Shown piece by piece: positions 41,001 to 48,500 of a DNA stretch of 64,000 bases. A program made the position numbers and the translations under genes. The stretch's first letter is position 1. Every line of letters begins with the position of its first letter. The stretch comes from Cinclus cinclus (lineage: Eukaryota > Chordata > Aves > Passeriformes > Cinclidae), in assembly GCF_963662255.1 (NCBI RefSeq), contig NC_085051.1, positions 50,755,101-50,819,100 of the forward strand, given 5' to 3'. The notes under the pieces were generated by a model. The model worked only from the letters and a program-made list of their open reading frames with translations, did not search any database and was not told the origin of the DNA.

Positions 41001-41098
41001 GTAGTCATGTAACTAATGTAGATTTTCTCTGTGAAGACACCCATCTCATCTCCACAGGAGGAAAGGATACAAGTATTATGCAGTGGCGAGTCATTTAA
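4922..41098 (+). CDS. EML1: EML1, echinoderm microtubule-associated protein-like 1 (3' 19 coding exons, 5' part outside window)
   Basis: EML1 is a cytoplasmic microtubule-binding protein. In mammals it acts in neural progenitors, and loss causes neuronal heterotopia. The spliced frame gives 687 residues plus stop, matching human EML1 (815 aa, recalled) from about residue 128 onward. Seen in order: a basic Ser/Arg linker, the HELP motif (KMFLRGRPVTMYMP, RLKLEWVYGYRGRDC), then the two WD-type beta-propellers of the TAPE domain with repeats such as GHNDDVKCLAVHP, VWDWQKEEKLADVK, GHTDELWGL, GHSSFITHLDW and GHSSHVTNVDF. It ends TSIMQWRVI-stop without the acidic tail of EML4. All 18 junctions are phase-consistent with GT-AG ends. 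No frameshift or internal stop was seen, so the gene appears intact. The coiled-coil trimerisation exons lie upstream of the window. Joined exons: 4922-5056, 11417-11445, 15965-16094, 20145-20294, 21336-21405, 23573-23683, 25493-25588, 26103-26237, 27715-27814, 29924-30078, 31315-31440, 31699-31830, 33109-33176, 34718-34806, 35331-35428, 35539-35626, 35810-35905, 40556-40686, 40973-41098. Confidence 0.96.
6400..7605 (+). mobile_element. CR1 LINE fragment, sense orientation
   Basis: Degenerate reverse-transcriptase-type LINE. Recognisable CR1 blocks are seen in order: TTCTTGTGGGACACTTTAAC, AGCAACACAGCAAAACACAA, GGAAGGCCTTGTTGGAGACG, GAGGGAGGTGATCCT, CTACTCAGCCCTGGTGAGGC, CAGTTCTGGGCTCCTCAGTG, AGCACTGGAACTCTCTC and the 3' end GTCCCTTCCAACCTGTCC. 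The frame is interrupted by stops, so it is a dead copy. Its 5' limit is approximate. It is interrupted by a reverse-oriented CR1 piece at 7013-7086. Confidence 0.85.
7013..7086 (-). mobile_element. CR1 3'-end fragment nested in another CR1
   Basis: ATCATAGAATTGCCAGGGTT followed by GGAAGAAACC and TCCAACT is the reverse complement of a CR1 3' terminus. It splits the sense CR1 between GAGGTGATCCT and CTTCTACTCAGCC, which are contiguous in CR1 elements. The boundary bases are approximate and no clear target duplication is visible. Confidence 0.7.
11417..11445 (+). CDS. EML1: EML1 29-nt microexon
   Basis: Acceptor TTTTCACAG|C and donor GTGCAG|GTAGG. The 29-nt exon supplies the last base of a Ser codon, then KPKEPMFSA, and one base of the next codon (phase 2 in, phase 1 out). 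It restores the frame between the linker exon and the HELP exon, matching the KPKEPVFSA of human EML1 recalled from memory. It is far too short to stand out as an ORF. Confidence 0.9.
11446..15964 (+). other. EML1 intron hosting the cassette exon
   Basis: Intron between the 29-nt microexon and the HELP exon. It contains the probable 231-nt cassette exon (14944-15174) and a less AT-rich island at about 14.24-14.45 kb with an open minus-strand frame that I cannot assign. The remainder is AT-rich and featureless to me. Confidence 0.75.
14944..15174 (+). CDS. EML1: Probable in-frame cassette exon of EML1 (77 codons)
   Basis: A long pyrimidine-rich tract leads to TCTAG|TAACTC; the donor is CCCCAA|GTCAGT. 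The length is 231 nt and both ends are phase 1, so the exon can be included between 11445 and 15965 without shifting frame (junction codons become V and K). It encodes a Ser/Pro-rich acidic-to-basic insert with three S-P clusters (LPKSPSQ, YPRSPSF, FISPMKSPS), resembling proline-directed kinase targets. It is markedly more GC-rich and codon-like than the flanking intron. If the donor is skipped, the frame ends at TAA 15198-15200, and an AATAAA follows at 15576, so an alternative last exon is also possible. I do not recall this segment in the canonical 815-residue human protein. Confidence 0.68.
15965..16094 (+). CDS. EML1: EML1 exon: HELP motif
   Basis: Acceptor TTTTGTAG|AGGAAGG. The exon encodes EEGYVKMFLRGRPVTMYMP and on to LKLEWV, the hydrophobic HELP motif that forms part of the N-terminal propeller core of the TAPE domain. 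The donor is GGGT|GTATCCTTT, an exact U12-type 5' splice site. The exon ends in phase 2 (GT of a Val codon). Confidence 0.96.
16095..20144 (+). other. EML1: U12-type (minor spliceosome) intron of EML1
   Basis: The donor begins GTATCCTTT, identical to the U12 5' splice-site consensus. The acceptor side has CTTGAC with its A at 20132, 13 bases before the exon, and lacks a pyrimidine tract next to the AG. Both are hallmarks of U12-type introns of the GT-AG subtype. The intron lies in phase 2, splitting a Val codon in the HELP motif. The interior includes a purine-rich, moderately GC-rich part at about 17.88-18.63 kb that I could not assign. Confidence 0.82.
20145..20294 (+). CDS. EML1: EML1 exon: end of HELP, first propeller blade
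   Basis: Acceptor ACGCTCTAG|CTATGG, with no pyrimidine tract and a U12-type branch site upstream; donor AAGTG|GTAAGT. The exon encodes YGYRGRDCRSNLYLLPTGE through RHYTGHNDDVK. The GH...D element marks the first WD-type repeat. Confidence 0.97.
20295..21335 (+). other. EML1 intron, nothing recognised
   Basis: About 1 kb of ordinary intronic sequence with standard GT-AG ends. No repeat or exon candidate was recognised. Confidence 0.6.
21336..21405 (+). CDS. EML1: EML1 exon: first WD repeat, middle
   Basis: Acceptor TTTTGTAG|C; donor GGGAAA|GTAAGT. The 70-nt exon encodes LAVHPDRITIATGQVAGTS then KDGK, completing the Cys codon from the previous exon. It ends in phase 0. Confidence 0.96.
22103..22672 (-). 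mobile_element. Solo LTR of an endogenous retrovirus (avian family)
   Basis: Read on the minus strand it shows the order expected of an LTR. It opens at the 22672 side with the CTGGGATAGAGTT block. Next come the CCAAAGGGATATTCCATACC block, a TATA-like CATAAACTGG, and an (AAT)n-rich stretch. A polypurine-like GGATGGGGAGG patch leads to the TGTCATGATTT/AAATCATGACA terminus at 22103. This matches, from memory, a common bird ERV LTR with substantial divergence. No internal gag/pol sequence flanks it, so it is a solo LTR. It lies antisense to EML1. No clear target-site duplication is seen, and family assignment (ERVL versus ERVK) is uncertain. Confidence 0.8.
22232..22252. repeat. (TTA)n microsatellite within the LTR
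   Basis: A run of TTATTA units with matching AT-rich sequence to about 22275. This trinucleotide tract is typical of the 3' part of this LTR family. Confidence 0.6.
22962..22980 (-). promoter_or_regulatory. Strong CTCF-like binding motif
   Basis: GCTGCCCCCTGGTGGCCGT is, on the minus strand, a full match to the CTCF core CCACNAGGKGGCRS with the expected flanking bases. CTCF is the vertebrate insulator and loop-anchor factor. It sits in a GC-rich patch (about 22935-23070) that stands out from AT-rich intron. Occupancy is inferred from the motif only. Confidence 0.6.
23573..23683 (+). CDS. EML1: EML1 exon: WD repeat region
   Basis: Acceptor TGTTTTACAG|CAACTG; donor AAATCT|GTAAGT. It has 37 codons with phase 0 at both ends. 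It encodes QLPPHVRVWDSVTLNTLHV, then a segment with FFDRAVTCIAFSKS. The VWDS element is a blade-closing WD motif. Confidence 0.97.
23684..25492 (+). other. EML1 intron, nothing recognised
   Basis: About 1.8 kb of intronic sequence. Short open frames such as 24818-25024 lack similarity to anything I recognise. Confidence 0.6.
25493..25588 (+). CDS. EML1: EML1 exon: WD repeat region
   Basis: Acceptor TTTGCCTCAG|AATGG; donor GTCAAG|GTGTTA. It has 32 codons, phase 0-0. It encodes NGGSSLCSVDDSNDHVLSV then WDWQKEEKLADVK. The donor is weaker than its neighbours but keeps the frame. Confidence 0.96.
25589..26102 (+). other. EML1 intron, nothing recognised
   Basis: A 514-bp AT-rich intron with a T/C-rich acceptor region. 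Nothing else was seen. Confidence 0.6.
26103..26237 (+). CDS. EML1: EML1 exon: WD repeat region
   Basis: Acceptor CTTCCAAG|TGCTC; donor TTTGAG|GTAAAA. It has 45 codons, phase 0-0. It encodes CSNEAVFAADFHPTDTNII, then VTCGKSHLYFWTLEG and QGLFE. Confidence 0.97.
26238..27714 (+). other. EML1 intron, simple (GA)n only
   Basis: About 1.5 kb. A short GAGAGAGAGAGA run lies at about 26588-26598. No other element was recognised. Confidence 0.6.
27715..27814 (+). CDS. EML1: EML1 exon: WD repeat region
   Basis: Acceptor CCATGCAG|AAAC; donor GGGAAAG|GTAAGA. It encodes KQEKPKFVLCVTFSENGD, then TITGDSSGNILVWGK. Phase 0 in, phase 1 out. Confidence 0.97.
27815..29923 (+). other. EML1 intron, nothing definite
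   Basis: About 2.1 kb. A slightly GC-richer patch at 28380-28410 has a weak CTCF-like resemblance that I do not call. No repeats were recognised. Confidence 0.55.
29924..30078 (+). CDS. EML1: EML1 exon: WD repeat region
   Basis: Acceptor TTCTGTTCAG|GTACC; donor ACTGAG|GTGATA. It encodes GTNRISHAVQGAHEGGIFA, then LRDGTLVSGGGKDRKLISW and the KTE end. Phase 1 in, phase 0 out. Confidence 0.97.
30079..31314 (+). other. EML1 intron with CR1 remnant
   Basis: Holds a short antisense CR1 3'-end remnant at 30225-30285 and an AT-rich run at about 30730-30760. Otherwise unremarkable. Confidence 0.6.
30225..30285 (-). mobile_element. CR1 3'-end remnant
   Basis: GAGTTGGAGAGGACTCATCA followed by GGATCATCGAGTCCAACTCC and TGGCTCTGCACAGGA is the reverse complement of the 3' region of a common CR1 subfamily. 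Only about 60 bases are recognisable. Confidence 0.65.
31315..31440 (+). CDS. EML1: EML1 exon: propeller junction region
   Basis: Acceptor TGACCACAG|ATTCC; donor ACCCAG|GTAAGC. It has 42 codons, phase 0-0. It encodes IPEQFGPIRTVAEGKGDVV, then LIGTTRNFVLQGTLSGDFF. Confidence 0.97.
31699..31830 (+). CDS. EML1: EML1 exon: WD repeat, second propeller
   Basis: Acceptor CTTGTGTAG|GGTC; donor ATAGAG|GTACAA. It has 44 codons, phase 0-0. It encodes GHTDELWGLAVHSSKPQFF, then TCGHDKHITLWDATTHHP. This is a classic GH...D...WD repeat. Confidence 0.97.
31831..33108 (+). other. EML1 intron, nothing recognised
   Basis: About 1.3 kb of AT-rich intron without a recognisable element. Confidence 0.55.
33109..33176 (+). 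CDS. EML1: EML1 exon: 68-nt propeller exon
   Basis: Acceptor ACATTTCAG|GATCC; donor GGAAG|GTAAGA. It encodes DPAQSSGFHPSASVVAVGT then LTG, and ends with AG of the next Arg codon (phase 2). Confidence 0.96.
33320..33436 (+). mobile_element. Ancient amniote MIR-family SINE (MIR1_Amn-like)
   Basis: TTATTTGTATCGCCTTAGTG, GCCTAGAAACCCCAGGCTTG, GACCAGCACCCTGTGTTTGC and GGTTTCTGCCCTGG align in order with the MIR-type amniote SINE core and tail as I remember it (GCGCCTAGGAGCCCCAGTCA ... GACCAGGACCC ... GGTCCCTGCCCC). It is strongly diverged, as expected for a very old insertion. Confidence 0.65.
34238..34305. repeat. AT-rich low-complexity tract
   Basis: Alternating TTAATTAATTAAATAATAAT, an A run and TAAATTAATTC. 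No gene content. Confidence 0.7.
34718..34806 (+). CDS. EML1: EML1 exon: WD repeat region
   Basis: Acceptor TTTACAACAG|GTGG; donor TCACCAG|GTTTGA, which is weaker than its neighbours. It encodes RWFVFDTETKDLVTVHTDG then NEQLSVMRYSP. Phase 2 in, phase 1 out. Confidence 0.96.
34807..35330 (+). other. EML1 intron, nothing recognised
   Basis: A 524-bp intron with a weak donor (GTTTGA) and a T-rich acceptor region. No repeat was recognised. Confidence 0.6.
35331..35428 (+). CDS. EML1: EML1 exon: WD repeat region
   Basis: Acceptor TGTTTATAG|ATGG; donor TGTTCA|GTAAGT. It encodes DGNFLAIGSHDNCIYIYGV then SENGRKYTRIGKCS. Phase 1 in, phase 0 out. Only 110 bp of intron separates it from the next exon. 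Confidence 0.97.
35539..35626 (+). CDS. EML1: EML1 exon: WD repeat region
   Basis: Acceptor CTTTGTAG|GGTC; donor ATACT|GTAAGT. It encodes GHSSFITHLDWSVNSQYLV then SNSGDYEILY, with a Trp codon split across the following 183-bp intron. Confidence 0.97.
35810..35905 (+). CDS. EML1: EML1 exon: WD repeat region
   Basis: A T-rich tract leads to CTTTTGTAG|GGATC; donor TTTTTG|GTAAGT. It encodes WIPSACKQVVSVETTRDIE then WATYTCTLGFHVF. Phase 1 in, phase 1 out. Confidence 0.97.
35906..40555 (+). other. EML1 intron, 4.65 kb, with old CR1 sequence
   Basis: Includes a CR1 fragment near 38.5 kb. The less AT-rich 36.4-38.5 kb part may hold further degraded repeats that I cannot name. No exon candidate was recognised. 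Confidence 0.6.
38500..38620 (+). mobile_element. Old CR1 fragment, sense orientation
   Basis: AACTGAACATGAGTCAACAG followed by a GCTGTTG...AAGGCAGATAC block matches a conserved CR1 ORF2-region segment (CTGAACATGAGTCAACAG..GATGCTGTTGC..AAGGCAAATGC, recalled). Heavily diverged, with uncertain limits. Confidence 0.55.
40556..40686 (+). CDS. EML1: EML1 exon: penultimate coding exon
   Basis: Acceptor TGTGTTTCAG|GTGT; donor TTTAGG|GTAAGG. It encodes GVWPEGSDGTDINAVCRSH, then KLLSTGDDFGKVHLFSYP and the SQFR end. Phase 1 in, phase 0 out. The GVWPEGSDGTDIN block is strongly conserved in the EML family. Confidence 0.97.
40973..41098 (+). CDS. EML1: EML1 last coding exon with stop codon
   Basis: Acceptor GTTTTCTAG|GCTCC. 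It encodes APSHVYGGHSSHVTNVDFL, then the final blade ending GGKDTSIMQWRVI and TAA at 41096-41098. Stopping directly after the last propeller strand separates EML1 from EML4, which carries an acidic C-terminal extension. Confidence 0.97.
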   Translation, partial: APSHVYGGHSSHVTNVDFLCEDTHLISTGGKDTSIMQWRVI

Positions 41099-41469
41099 AG
41101 GAAATATCAGCATGAACATACACAGTTGAGTTGACCATGCACAGAACTTATGTATAAACTGTATATTTAAAACTTAACAGTATGTTTGCAGTTTAGCCTG
41201 GTCACTGTGATTTTTGTTTAAAAAATTCTTACAAACCTCAGGAAAATTAAGCCCTGTGCTGGTTACCTTACTCAGTCTAGTATTTTTTTTTCATTGTGTC
41301 ACACCTTAAGATTGATCATTCTCTGTTGTACAATATACAATGCAGTACAAGTTTAATATAAGAAATGTGGCTTGACAGTTTGCAATACAGTGGTATCAGC
41401 AGAATGTGACTATCTTAAATGTTTTCTATAAACACTGCTAAACTGGTCACAAAAATGCCTTTCAAAGAC

Positions 41470-41477
41470 TGTATATA
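41470..41477 (+). promoter_or_regulatory. Pumilio-type element in EML1 3' UTR
   Basis: TGTATATA matches the PUF-protein consensus TGTANATA. In 3' UTRs such sites mediate repression or decay. An 8-mer like this can occur by chance in AT-rich sequence. Confidence 0.3.
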
Positions 41478-41865
41478 TGTGCTTATTCGTTTCACTATCT
41501 ACACTTTGTACTATATATCTACTTATAGAAAAACCTATGACAACGTCAAGGTACTGAACTGTTTCTGCTGGAGACTGATGAATAGATACAAAAAGTATAA
41601 ACTGCAATGTAAGATGCAAAAATTAGTGTTCTAGACCTGAAAATGTGAATGCTGGTAGATTTGCATTCTCTTGGGAGCAGCACACCGTGGGTGTCACCCA
41701 TGAGGAGATATGTTCCTTTTCCAATGAATCAGCAGGCTTTGTCCCAGTTTAACCTGAATTTCTCAGCAGGGTTTACAGATGTCTGTGTGGTTCAGGTAGT
41801 CTATATGAGTTTAAATTAAAAATCTTTTTACTTGTATATGAAAAATTTCTTTTTGAAAACGAACC

Positions 41866-41871
41866 AATAAA
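41866..41871 (+). terminator. Possible proximal EML1 polyadenylation signal
   Basis: AATAAA in the context CCAATAAAGC, about 770 bases after the stop codon. The downstream region is only moderately T-rich, so use is uncertain. Confidence 0.4.
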
Positions 41872-42495
41872 GCTTGGCCACATCCCCATTATTGGCTCTT
41901 ATATTTAACTAATATGTATATTAATCAGCATGATGCTATATTGTACATGTATAAGATTTTAGCAGTTCATAACAAATGGTAAGGCCATCTAGCTTTACTT
42001 TTTTATGCTTATGGATATTGTATATTTGTATTTTAAGACCAAGTAGACCAAGTCTAAAAATATCTTTTTAAGTGTACCATAAACCTGCAGAGGGTAAAGG
42101 AAGACTTGGAAGCCTACGTGAAATATTAATGTGTAACTTCTGGCCCCTGTGTTTTGTGCATGGATGGGTATTTATAGTATGAAATAAGATTGTGTTTTGC
42201 AATGAAGTAACAGTGGAGGTGGTATAAAATGGTTAAGAAGGCCTTATCAATGTTGATTGTGACACAGATTGAAATGTATTGTTTACTATGAGGAATGTAT
42301 CTGAAGAATTTTAAAAGAGTTCTAAGTGGACTCAAAAAAGGTAATATTAAAATTTTGCTTGTAATGGACAGTAAATGTTAATTCTCTGAACTCTAAAGCA
42401 CTGGTTGTTTAGAGTGATTTAAATGAAATTGAATCAATAAATTTTGAAATTTTTTATTACATCTCCAACCTCCTACACTGAAAGTGCAGGACACC

Positions 42496-42501
42496 AATAA
42501 A
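42496..42501 (+). terminator. Probable EML1 polyadenylation signal (distal)
   Basis: AATAAA followed by a T- and GT-rich region (TTCTTTCTGTTTAG and TTGTCTTTG), as expected for a downstream element. Another AATAAA lies 60 bases upstream at 42436. Confidence 0.55.
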
Positions 42502-42520
42502 CATGTATTAAAGTGAATTC

Positions 42521-45500
42521 TCAATGTATTCTTTCTGTTTAGTAAGTTGTCTTTGTTTAAGCATGATATAGAAGAGACAGGTTTTTATTTAACAACACAC
42601 ATTTGTGATTTCTTGATTAGAGATGCATTTGAAAATATTCAGCAGTAAAATCCAGATTTTGGGGTACATAATTTTATGTGTGCCCATGACTCTGGGGACA
42701 TAATGACAATGCACACCTGGAGAGTGAAACTCCAGCTTTGTAGCAGGGGAGGATACACCACATGCTCTCACCTACAAACTGCCTCTGTCCTGCCTCCCAG
42801 TACACATCTCCTGTTTCTGGGGACTCAGCTGGTGGAATGTTGTTCCACTGCTCAGTTATGCTCATGGTAAGAGCTCCTGACCATTTCTGTGTTAGGAACT
42901 TGTCCTCAGACAAGGCCTTTGAAAGCCATGGTTTCAGGGTCACTCTAAATTAATGTTACCTGGCACTGTCACTGAAGGCAGAGGTCTTGGTCCCAGCTGG
43001 TTACTCTGATCCCATGCAGCAGCACAAGAGTTATTGTGGCCATAAGCAGAACCCAGCTGGGACACAACAACAAATGCAGACAAAAAAATCCTGTTTCCTC
43101 ACCTTCTGATCTAACTGTGATCAGAATATGCAATGTGGAAAAATAAATGGCCAGAGGAGCACTGGAACAACTTTTTTAAATCATGATGTTAATCTCCCTC
43201 TTCCTGAAGTGTTTGAAGCTAAGGCACAATACCATTACCCTTTCTAAGGTTAATCCAGTCATAAGAGTCCATAACACACAAGGGACGGGTTTTTATTGTG
43301 TCTGGGTGCTTGGTTACCCACAATACCTTCTGTTTGTTGATTTTTATTTTTTTTTTACTTGCTTTTGCAAATGGGGTGCTTTCAGGTTTTCTGCTTTTGG
43401 AACTGTAGGTGATTTGTCATTACTTGCAGCAGAGAAAACAGGAGTTGCAAATTGGCTTGACTCATTCCCTTTTCATCCTTCTTACATGGTGCTACTCTTG
43501 GGATATCGTAAAGCATTTGTGATCACTTTCTTCAGTTTGAACTGTTATCCTTTAGAAGAAATAGATGAGGAATACTGCAAGTTCATCCCTAGGGTTACTG
43601 ATCAAAGGGCTTTTCAGCAATCCCATCCCATCTGTGCCTCTGCTGCTCCTCTGTTTCTAACTTTTGCTGTTAAATATGTCTTTGTTCATCTATGAAAACC
43701 TGATAAGCGTATTAGCTGAATTGGCAAATGGTGGGTAATGTCTTAAGCCAAATACCCGTTTGATGACTGTTAAAGTGATTATCCTTTCTTTATCCAGGAA
43801 ACTCTACACAATTTTGCCATTGTTGTAGCTAATCTTCAGCTCTCCTCTCTTCCATCCTTGTTCCTTTGTTCTTGCATTTTTTTTTGTTTTCTCAGGAGTG
43901 TCTTCTTTTTCACCTTAAAAGAAAAAGAGAATAAAATAAAGGAAGAGTTATGCTCGAACTTTGTGTGTTTTATTCTCTCAGAAACACCTGAATTCTTTAC
44001 CTGATACTCTTGTCTGCAGCAGCTCTTTTCCTTCCCTACCATGGACCCTAAGGCTGGTCTGAAGTCCATAGCTAAAGATACACCTGGGCTTCTGCTTCTG
44101 TCCATTCCCTCCTCTCATCCTGGCTGCAGCAGGTGCAGTGTTGCTCGAAGAAAAGACACATCTCTTCATGTCTTTTGTGTATTCTATTTTCTACCAAGCA
44201 TTCAGATACTCCCCTTCAACTTCCTTTGGTTTCAGTTCCCATTTCTTGCTGTTCTTCCTTTCATTTCTAGTGTTACTCTTCAGCTTCCAGGACTGCATCC
44301 ATGACTGGCACATGTTGCTGCCATTACCTTCTCAAAAAGCCAGTGGTCCTGATTTCTCTGATAGTTTTGGGGCTGTATTCCTGGTTTCTTATTGTATCTC
44401 TGTTCACACTTCTTGACTTGCACTTTGAGGTATCAGTGAGTGCATCTGCTTTTAGCCCTTTCTTCCTGCCCTTCCACCTCCTTGTGTGGGGACACTGAGG
44501 GGACCAGCACTGTCCCATTGTTTCTCACTTGTCTGTTTGTCTGTGGGCAGCCTGTAATTTGTATCATGTATTTTGATTTTGAAATATTTTTAGGGTAGGG
44601 ATATTTTTTTCCCTCTGTTCCGTAGCATTTAGCAATGGGATGTTGAGATCCTATACTCACTCCAACAGTATGACTGACATGTTTGTCCAAAATGATGAGC
44701 ATGTATTTGGGTAATGCTTCTCTGTTAGGGTCTTCAAAGTGATTAGCTACTAAAGTTGATACTATCTATTCTCTTAAGTCTTAAATTATTCAGAAAACAA
44801 TACAAATGCTTTCAAAATGCTTCTTTCTCCCTCTTTTGCACACTTATAAAATAAACATAGACTCAATCTGGTTTTTAGGATCTTCAGCCATTTCCAAGTA
44901 GAGACTTTGCATTATTTTTTTTGCCTCTTCTGCCTGTGTCCATATATTTATTTTACACAGGATTCATGTTTGTATGATATCAAAACTACAGCCATTTTCA
45001 ACTTAATCCTATATGCACTATTTAAATTATTTTCTGAAAAATGATTATTACATAAATGTTTCTGATAGTGCTTGTTTTTGACAGGTTGTTGAAACCTGAG
45101 GTATTAACAATTTCCAACAGATAAGCTCTACAAAAAGAAGTCACTATATATAAAAAAGGTTTTTAAAACAGGCAATGACGAGGATAAATGTAAAAGAAAA
45201 TAGTTTTTGCAATGCTGGTGAATTAAAAAAAACCCTACCATTTCAAATTATTTTTAAAAATTCCTTCTGGAGCAAGTAAACTTTGTTAAAATTGATTTTT
45301 TACTATTGTAATTAATATGGGGTTAGTTAATTCAAGGTCATATTTCCTATGTGAAATGTTTGGATTATTTTTATTCTTCACAAGATTTAATATTAGAGGA
45401 TATTATTTTCCTTCTAAAGTATTCATTTGACAAGAGCTTGCAAGGGTAAACAGCCCCATTTCTGCAAGGGTTGGCATTTTTAATTTCTTCTGGTTCTGCT

Positions 45501-48500
45501 CAGGGAAGCAGGCAGTCTTTTTGCTCTGTTTTCTACTGGAAAAAAAAGATCTGTTGACAGATCTTCAATTGCATCCTCAAAAAATCCTGCAGATGGCAAG
45601 GAAAATGTCACTTTAATTACTAGTGGAAAGAACAGACTTATGGGAAGCCTGAACTGAAATCCTTTTCTCTCACTGCTGGCTGGGATTCACAGCTGTGCTG
45701 GGGCAGTCTGGTCGCTGCCATGCAGCTCCAGCTCCAGCAGCCTGCCCTGCACAAGAGATGCCCCAAGCCAGGGCACCTCCTTGTCCAGAAGAAGGGAGAT
45801 GAGGGGTTGACTCCTGGGGGGAAGGACAGAACCACTCCCAGATGTCTGCTTGTGGGTGGAGGCTGCTGGCTGCTGGATGAGTGAGGACATTATCTCTTGC
45901 TGGGAGAGTAAGATGTTTCTCTTTAGTCATGAACTTCTGCAGCAATTTCATTTTTCTTAATGGAACTACTTTGCCCTGTGAATTCATTAAATTATCGCAG
46001 AAAAGCAAGTGATAATTTGCACGGAGGTAGCAATGGCAGTGTAGTCAAAGCTGCCATCTAGCTCTGAGTCCAGCAGAGTCAGCAGTGATATTGATGGGCT
46101 AATCTTCAAAAGCCACTTGGGAGAATTTGTCAGTCAGGATAGTTCACAGCACTGTGGATCCCCCATTTCCTGCCAAATGTGCAAGTATAAGAAGGGGCCT
46201 CCTTTGGACCTCACATTTTTTCTGTCTTGTTAGGAAAGCTTGATGTCTTGGACTCATGTGGTTCTTCCCTACTAGCTTCACAGAGGTTTGGTTCTACCAT
46301 CTTTTGGCTGACTATAGACTACACTAAAGGAATTTAGACATTTCTGTTTGTTTGTAGTGGACGTATCTGTCCTTAAAGGCTGCCTCTTTGGGTCTAGTCT
46401 GAGATGCTGAGCTCAGAACCATGGGAAGGGTGACCTGTTTTCTGGGTCTTCATGTAACTGAATGGGTTTTTAGCACGAGCTTGTAAGAGATGAACATATT
46501 TTAAATCTGCCCTTTGGAATTACCTAGAATAAGCATGTAGCCAGAGGGAAGCAAATTCATCTGCTCTGTGGATTCTGTCAGTGCTACACGAACTACAGTT
46601 GCTCCAAATTCCAGGTTGTAGGATAAAGAAATCTCCTTCAGGCTGTTCAGTCATTATGGTTAGAAAGAAAAAAATTGAAAAGCCTGGGTGAGTTTTGCAG
46701 CCACGTTAGATTATTGTAATTTGCCATTGCCTTGCTTTGTCCTTGCACTGCAGAGATGTGCTGAAGGGGGAACAGTCTGCACGAGCCTGAAGAGAACTCC
46801 TCTCTACAAAATCAATTGTCTGGCTGTTCTTTTTGGATTCAGTTTCTCATTGAGATAAATGTCAACATTTTAGGGTTCCTTCCTCCCTTCCCTGCTTCTC
46901 CTTTTCATCAGCTTTCATTAACAGAACATCAAATTTATGACATAAGTGTACAACCACAGGGAAAGTTATTATGCCAGAGGTTCAAGTGTTTTGGCCTTTT
47001 TACAGCGCCTAAAAAGAGCAGAAGCTGAGCTCTGTCTGAGAGTCTCTGTCTACAGCTCGAGCAGTTGGAGAGTGAGCTGACAGGAGGCTCAGCCGAAGTG
47101 AAAAGCCCTGTGGCATTTCCCGTATGTGCAGCTCCTGCTCAGCAGAAAATCTGGCCACACGCAGTGTAGCAGCCTGGAGAGCCCCAGCTGCCTCTGGCTT
47201 CGGGAGCACAGCATCACCTCTGTGCTGTCTCCCTTCCCACTAGTTTTGGGTGAGAGGGAAAGTCACCTTTGGCCTTGAACAGGTCCCCAGGGTCTGCCTG
47301 CAAGGCAGAGCTCCTCCCTGCTGCCTGGAAGTCTGCAGCTTCCTGCTTCAGCCTTCCCAGTGACTGTAAACCCCGTTCTCAGAAGGCATAACAGGAAAAA
47401 TAAAGTGCCAGTGAGCTCCTCCCTTTCCAAGAGGAGGCACTGACTATCTCCCTGAAGGCAAAGTTTGTCCATCTTCACTGGAAGAAGTGTAATAAAATAG
47501 AATTAAACTATATCAACAGTCTATTTTTCCTACTTATTCTCTGTCCTTCCCTATATTTTTCCCTTCTTCATGTTTTCTCATGTTTTCCTTTTCATGTAAT
47601 TTCCTTTTCTCTCCTTCTCTTGTAAAAATAAAAATCCCAAACTTACATAATTCCTTCATTTTTCTGTAGTCTCCATTTTCCTATCCCCTTTAGCACCTGC
47701 TGTGCTCTTCTGCTACTTGATTCTTTGTTCCACTCTCTTCCCATCCTTTCCTCTTCATCCCAGAACTGGATGAAGTGCTGCTAAGGAAATCCAGGTGCAG
47801 TGAGTGACAGCAAACCTGAGAGGAAGCCTTTGCCAAATGGTGCCAATGATTGTAGGGACGTGATGATGGGTGAAAACCCAATATGCAGGACTGAACCTGT
47901 CTGTATTTTGGGAATCTTTGAATGTTGCTTTGCACCTGAATTTGGTAATCGTATTCTTTCTGCCTCAGCAAGGTCTCTGTGAAATTGTACAACTTCATCT
48001 TTGGCAAAAGTTCTGAGTCACGTTGCTGTCTGAGGAACAATTCCTTGTAGAAACAAAAGCATATATATATTACTGGATGTGATATAATTAATTCATATAA
48101 TGAATTCCTCTCAAGGGTGACTTCATAAGGCTAAATCCTCCTTGCTTAGGAAAAGCCTTCCAATAATAAGTGTGCAAAACAAACTGTTGTGGACATTAGT
48201 TTTCCTTGAAAATAGGTAGTTTTGTGGACAAGTCTACAGGAAAGTGCCAGAATTTCAAGAGAATGCTCTGAGCTGGACAAATTCAGTGGGAAAAAATGAC
48301 CACAAGACTCTTGCTGCACCAGCCTGGACATGGCATGGAGCCCCTGAGAAAAACAACTGGATGACCTTGAGCTCCTGATAGGAGGATGTTTACAGAGGAT
48401 GTTGCCCCAGGCTGTGTGACTGCATAAGGAGCACATCCTCTTCCTCCTCCTCCCCTCCTAATATGAAATCTCTGAAGCAACAAAGAGAGCAGGCCCCAGG

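Larger units (their letters stand above)
41099..42520 (+). other. EML1: EML1 3' UTR (approximate end)
   Basis: AT-rich sequence after the stop codon with three AATAAA signals at 41866, 42436 and 42496. The last is followed within about 30 bases by a T/G-rich stretch, so the main transcript end is placed near 42.52 kb. The end is inferred from signals only. Alternative polyadenylation at 41866 would give a 3' UTR of roughly 0.8 kb. Confidence 0.65.

Noticed and set aside
43183..43695. 170-codon open frame after EML1
   Set aside because: Phe/Leu-rich translation of AT-rich intergenic DNA. No recognised domain or splice context, so most likely chance.
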